Positions 60,951 through 64,000 of a stretch of 64,000 nucleotides of DNA are shown here, one piece after another. Both the position numbers and the translations under genes were made by a program. The stretch covers positions 1,302,001 through 1,366,000 of the forward strand of contig LARU01000002.1 in the NCBI GenBank assembly GCA_001274695.2, written 5' to 3'. Source of the stretch: Azoarcus sp. PA01. Its GTDB lineage: Bacteria > Pseudomonadota > Gammaproteobacteria > Burkholderiales > Rhodocyclaceae. A model generated the notes under the pieces. The model did not search any database. It saw only the letters and a program-made list of their open reading frames with translations, and was not told the DNA's origin. The first letter of the stretch is position 1. Each line of letters begins with the position of its first letter.

Positions 60951-61229
60951 GATGTCGCGCAGGCGCCGGTTCTCGGCGGGGGGTCTCGGGGCTGCGCAGG
61001 CCTGTCGTCGATGTCCATACTTTTTCCCGTCGCGCGCCGCCGCTTGCCGCGCGGCGCTTCATGGCTGTTCCGCCCGATTCTAGCGCCCGTCCCGACGCCG
61101 CTGGAGCGACGACAAGATTGAGTACATTCGCGCGCAATTTGCGACAAGGTTTGTTGCGATGCTTGATCGTGCACGCTCACGTTCGCCGCTCGCGTGGGCC
61201 CATCGGAACGACCGCCCCAGGAGAAAGAA

Positions 61230-62870
61230 TTGTCGAATAGCCCGTATGCTCAAGGTCTGGCAAAGAACGCCGCGAACTACGTCCCGCTGTCGCCGCTGAG
61301 CTTCATCGAACGCTCGGCCCAGGTGTACCCGCAGCGCACCGCGGTGATCCACGGCGCCCGCCGCTTCACGTGGCAGGAAACCTATGCGCGCTGCCGCCGT
61401 CTCGCGAGCGCGCTGGTGCAGCACGGCGTCGGCCGGGGCGATACCGTCGCGGTGATGCTGCCGAACGTCCCGCCGATGTTCGAAGCGCACTTCGGCGTGC
61501 CTATGATCGGCGCGGTGCTCAACACCCTCAACACTCGCCTCGACCCGGAAGCGATCGCCTTCATGCTCGCGCACGGCGAAGCGAAAGTGCTGATCACCGA
61601 CCCCGAGTTCGCGTCGCTCGTCGGGCCCGCGCTCGAGCGGCTCGACGGGCCCAAACCGCTCGTCATCGATGCGCTCGACGCCGAATACCCGGGCACCGAC
61701 CGGCTCGGCGCGATCGAGTACGAAGAATTCCTCGCCGCCGGCGACCCGGAGTTCGCGTGGAGCCTGCCGTCCGACGAATGGGATGCGATCGCGCTGAACT
61801 ACACGTCCGGCACCACCGGCAACCCGAAAGGCGTCGTCTATCACCACCGCGGCGCGTACCTCAACGCGGCGTCGAACATCATCAGCTGGGGCATGCCGCA
61901 GCATGCGGTGTATCTGTGGACGCTGCCGATGTTCCACTGCAACGGCTGGTGCTTCCCGTGGACGATGGCCGCCAACGCCGGCATCAACGTGTGCCTGCGC
62001 AAGATCGATGTCGCGCTGATCTACGAGCTGATCCGCACGCACAAGGTGAGCCATTTCTGCGGCGCGCCGATCGTGCACGGCATGCTGATCAACGCGCCCG
62101 CAGGCCTGCGCGACGGCATCACGCACAAGGTTTCGGCGCTGATCGCCGGCGCTGCGCCGCCGGCCGCGATCATCGAGGGCATGGAGCGCATCGGCTTCGA
62201 CATCACGCACGTCTACGGGCTGACCGAAACGTACGGGCCGGCGTCGGTGTGCGCGAAGCACCCGGCGTGGGACGAGCTGCCGATCGACCGTCGCGCCGAG
62301 CGCAACGGCCGCCAGGGCGTGCGTTACCACATGCAGGAAGCGATCGCGGTGCTCGACCCCGAAACGATGGTGGCGGTGCCGGCCGACGGCGAGACGATGG
62401 GCGAGATCATGTTCCGCGGCAACCTCGTCATGAAAGGCTACCTGAAGAACGAGAAAGCGAGCGACGAAGCGTTCGCCGGAGGCTGGTTCCACACCGGCGA
62501 CCTCGCGGTGATGCACCCGGACGGCTACGTCAAGATCAAGGACCGCTCCAAGGACGTCATCATCTCGGGCGGCGAGAACATCTCGTCCCTCGAAGTCGAG
62601 GAAGCGCTGTACCGCCACCCGGCGGTGATGACGGCCGCAGTCGTCGCGAAGCCCGACGAGAAATGGGGCGAAGTGCCGGCGGCGTACATCGAGGTCAAGG
62701 ACGGTGTGGCGGTCACCGTCCACGACATCATCGCCCATTGCCGCGAGCACCTCGCCCGCTACAAGGTGCCCAAGCACGTCGAATTCTGCGTGCTGCCGAA
62801 GACCTCGACCGGCAAGATCCAGAAATTCGTGCTGCGCGAGCAGGCCCGATCGGCCTCGGCGATCGACTGA
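61230..62870 (+). CDS. AMP-forming acyl-CoA synthetase (medium-chain/AlkK-DmdB type)
   Basis: 546 residues beginning at TTG 61230, seven bases after AGGAG (61219-61223). ANL-superfamily motifs: P-loop YTSGTTGNPKG near 195, A5 YGLTETYGP near 332, A7 HTGDLAVMHPDGYVKIKDRSKD near 425 and C-terminal catalytic Lys in TSTGKIQK. The N terminus NYVPLSPLSFIERSAQVYP resembles AlkK- and DmdB-like ligases for medium-chain or methylthio acids. It faces away from the two-component system and precedes a LivG-type transporter gene, suggesting uptake and activation of a carboxylic acid. Confidence 0.9.
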   Translation: MSNSPYAQGLAKNAANYVPLSPLSFIERSAQVYPQRTAVIHGARRFTWQETYARCRRLASALVQHGVGRGDTVAVMLPNVPPMFEAHFGVPMIGAVLNTLNTRLDPEAIAFMLAHGEAKVLITDPEFASLVGPALERLDGPKPLVIDALDAEYPGTDRLGAIEYEEFLAAGDPEFAWSLPSDEWDAIALNYTSGTTGNPKGVVYHHRGAYLNAASNIISWGMPQHAVYLWTLPMFHCNGWCFPWTMAANAGINVCLRKIDVALIYELIRTHKVSHFCGAPIVHGMLINAPAGLRDGITHKVSALIAGAAPPAAIIEGMERIGFDITHVYGLTETYGPASVCAKHPAWDELPIDRRAERNGRQGVRYHMQEAIAVLDPETMVAVPADGETMGEIMFRGNLVMKGYLKNEKASDEAFAGGWFHTGDLAVMHPDGYVKIKDRSKDVIISGGENISSLEVEEALYRHPAVMTAAVVAKPDEKWGEVPAAYIEVKDGVAVTVHDIIAHCREHLARYKVPKHVEFCVLPKTSTGKIQKFVLREQARSASAID

Positions 62871-63297
62871 TCGCCGCTGGCGGAGAAACCGGGCCGGGAA
62901 TCCTTTTCGCGGACCCGGCCCCGCAATGCCGGCCGGCGCATCTCGTTCGCATGGCGCCTGCGGCGCCCCAGCGCTCGGCCGCGAAAGCACCGCCGCTCGC
63001 ATCCCAAGCAATCGGCATGCCCTCGGCGCATGCCGGCAGTACCGCCCGCGCCGTGTGGGCAGCCGCCCGCAAAGCGCCCGGCGATGCGGGTTCACCCCTA
63101 TCCTCGTCGCGTTGACGCCCCCCACCCGGGTGTTAGCTTAGTTCCGCCCGGAATTGAATTTCCATATACCCTGAGCATCGAGACTCATCGCTGACGGGAC
63201 GCCCCGTCCTGTCGCCGGCGGTGATCCAATCGGCGTCGGCGCAGGCTCGCCGGCACAGTTCAGCTTCCCACGAGTGAGGCAGGATCTGTCAGACGCG
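62871..63297. other. 427-base spacer before the LivG-type gene
   Basis: No gene is supported. It holds a strong hairpin at 62891-62921, a GC-rich middle, and the upstream region of the ABC ATPase gene with a short AT-richer patch (63150-63168). Confidence 0.5.
62891..62921 (+). terminator. strong hairpin downstream of the acyl-CoA synthetase
   Basis: GGGCCGGG (62891-62898) and CCCGGCCC (62914-62921) are perfectly complementary, with additional TCC/GGA pairing inside. No T-run follows, so terminator function is plausible but unproven. Confidence 0.4.
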
Positions 63298-64000
63298 ATG
63301 AGCACGGACTTCATTCTCGAAACACGAGACCTGACGAAGGAGTTCAAGGGTTTCGTCGCCGTCGACAAGGTCAACCTCAAAGTGCGGCGCGGCTCGATCC
63401 ACGCACTGATCGGGCCGAACGGAGCGGGCAAGACGACCGTCTTCAACCTCCTGACGAAGTTCCTCACGCCGACCCGCGGCACGATCCACTACAACGGGCA
63501 GGACATCACGCACGAGAAGTCCGCGCAGATCGCGCGGCGCGGGATCGTGCGTTCGTTCCAGATCTCCGCGGTGTTCCCGCACCTGAGCGTCCGCGACAAC
63601 GTGCGCGTCGCGCTGCAGCGCAAGCTCGGCACGACTTTCCATTTCTGGCGCTCGGACAAGAGTCTCGACGTCCTGAACGGGCGCGCGATGGAGTTGCTCG
63701 AAGCGGTCGACCTGCAGTCGTTCGCCGACGCGACCACCGTCGAACTGCCTTACGGGCGCAAGCGCGCGCTGGAAATCGCGACCACGCTCGCGCTCGAACC
63801 CGAGATGATGCTGCTCGACGAGCCGACGCAAGGCATGGGCCACGAAGATGTCGGCCGCGTCGCGGACCTCATCAAGCGCGTGTCGGCGAAGCGCACGGTG
63901 CTGATGGTCGAACACAACCTCAGCGTCGTCTCGCACATCTGCGACACGATCACGGTGCTGCAGCGCGGCGCCGTGCTCGCCGAAGGGCCGTACGAGGAGG
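63298..64000 (+). CDS. LivG-type ABC transporter ATP-binding protein, 3' end outside window
   Basis: 234 residues are visible from ATG 63298; the frame is open at the window edge. Walker A GPNGAGKTT is at 39-47, the signature region reads LPYGRKRALEIA (LivG-like LSYGxxR), Walker B is MMLLDEPTQGM and the H-loop is VEHN. The extended insert after VFPHLSVRDNV is typical of the branched-chain amino acid (HAAT) family, which also includes transporters for urea, amides and aromatic acids. With the acyl-CoA synthetase upstream, import of a carboxylic acid is a reasonable but unproven guess. Confidence 0.9.
   Translation, partial: MSTDFILETRDLTKEFKGFVAVDKVNLKVRRGSIHALIGPNGAGKTTVFNLLTKFLTPTRGTIHYNGQDITHEKSAQIARRGIVRSFQISAVFPHLSVRDNVRVALQRKLGTTFHFWRSDKSLDVLNGRAMELLEAVDLQSFADATTVELPYGRKRALEIATTLALEPEMMLLDEPTQGMGHEDVGRVADLIKRVSAKRTVLMVEHNLSVVSHICDTITVLQRGAVLAEGPYEE

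Overview
The window is high-GC, densely coding bacterial DNA. The gene set and its order suggest a betaproteobacterium of the Rhodocyclales (Azoarcus / Aromatoleum / Thauera group). Supporting features are cysI paired with a DUF934 gene and no cysJ, a complete ybgC-tolQRAB-pal-cpoB block followed by queE-queC, hslVU, and a cytochrome-c-fused oxidase cluster. This assignment is an inference from gene content, not a database match.

Layout. 1-2490: the end of an Atm1-type ABC exporter and an Xre/RES toxin-antitoxin pair. 2801-4540: a Kef-type cation/proton antiporter. 4571-12242: an assimilatory sulfate reduction locus, with cysB divergent from tauE-cysI-DUF934-cysH-(47-aa ORF)-cysD-[large inverted repeat]-cysN. 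12398-16956: a nitronate-monooxygenase-like enzyme, an NfeD protease/slipin pair and a ferredoxin-NADP reductase. 16960-20930 (minus strand): a STAS-domain protein, hslV, hslU and an AEC transporter. 21249-27894: ybgC, the Tol-Pal envelope system, queE and queC.

Two tandem tRNA-Lys genes (UUU, then CUU) follow. The 3' end of the second is repeated, with three changes, near 34.0 kb. The roughly 5.8 kb between the copies looks like a decayed integrative element. It holds an IS5-type transposase remnant, a complete IS630-family insertion sequence, a lower-GC RTX-like gene with a frameshift and G8 tracts, a HigBA-type toxin-antitoxin pair and a 5'-truncated tyrosine integrase.

34343-48820: rtcB and a VOC protein (minus strand). 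A plus-strand run follows: a ThDP enzyme, an enolase-superfamily enzyme, a large FAD/Fe-S hydroxyacid dehydrogenase and a protein of the Anabaena sensory rhodopsin transducer family. Next come a channel-like protein with a non-canonical filter and a caa3-type oxidase cluster (CuA/cytochrome c subunit II, fused subunits I+III, two small membrane proteins, two cytochromes c).

48914-64000: envelope and stress-type genes (CAP, BON, an exported class V aminotransferase-like protein, an M50-CBS protease, a frameshifted erythromycin-esterase-like gene), a glycosyltransferase plus glycogen-debranching pair, and two very small genes including a DnaJ-like zinc knuckle. The window ends with a hybrid kinase and response regulator, an acyl-CoA synthetase and the start of a LivG-type ABC ATPase.

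Three places show reading-frame breaks: RTX near 31.73 kb, esterase at a T6 run, kinase N-terminus at a G6 run. They may be assembly errors or real inactivation, and I cannot tell which from one sequence.
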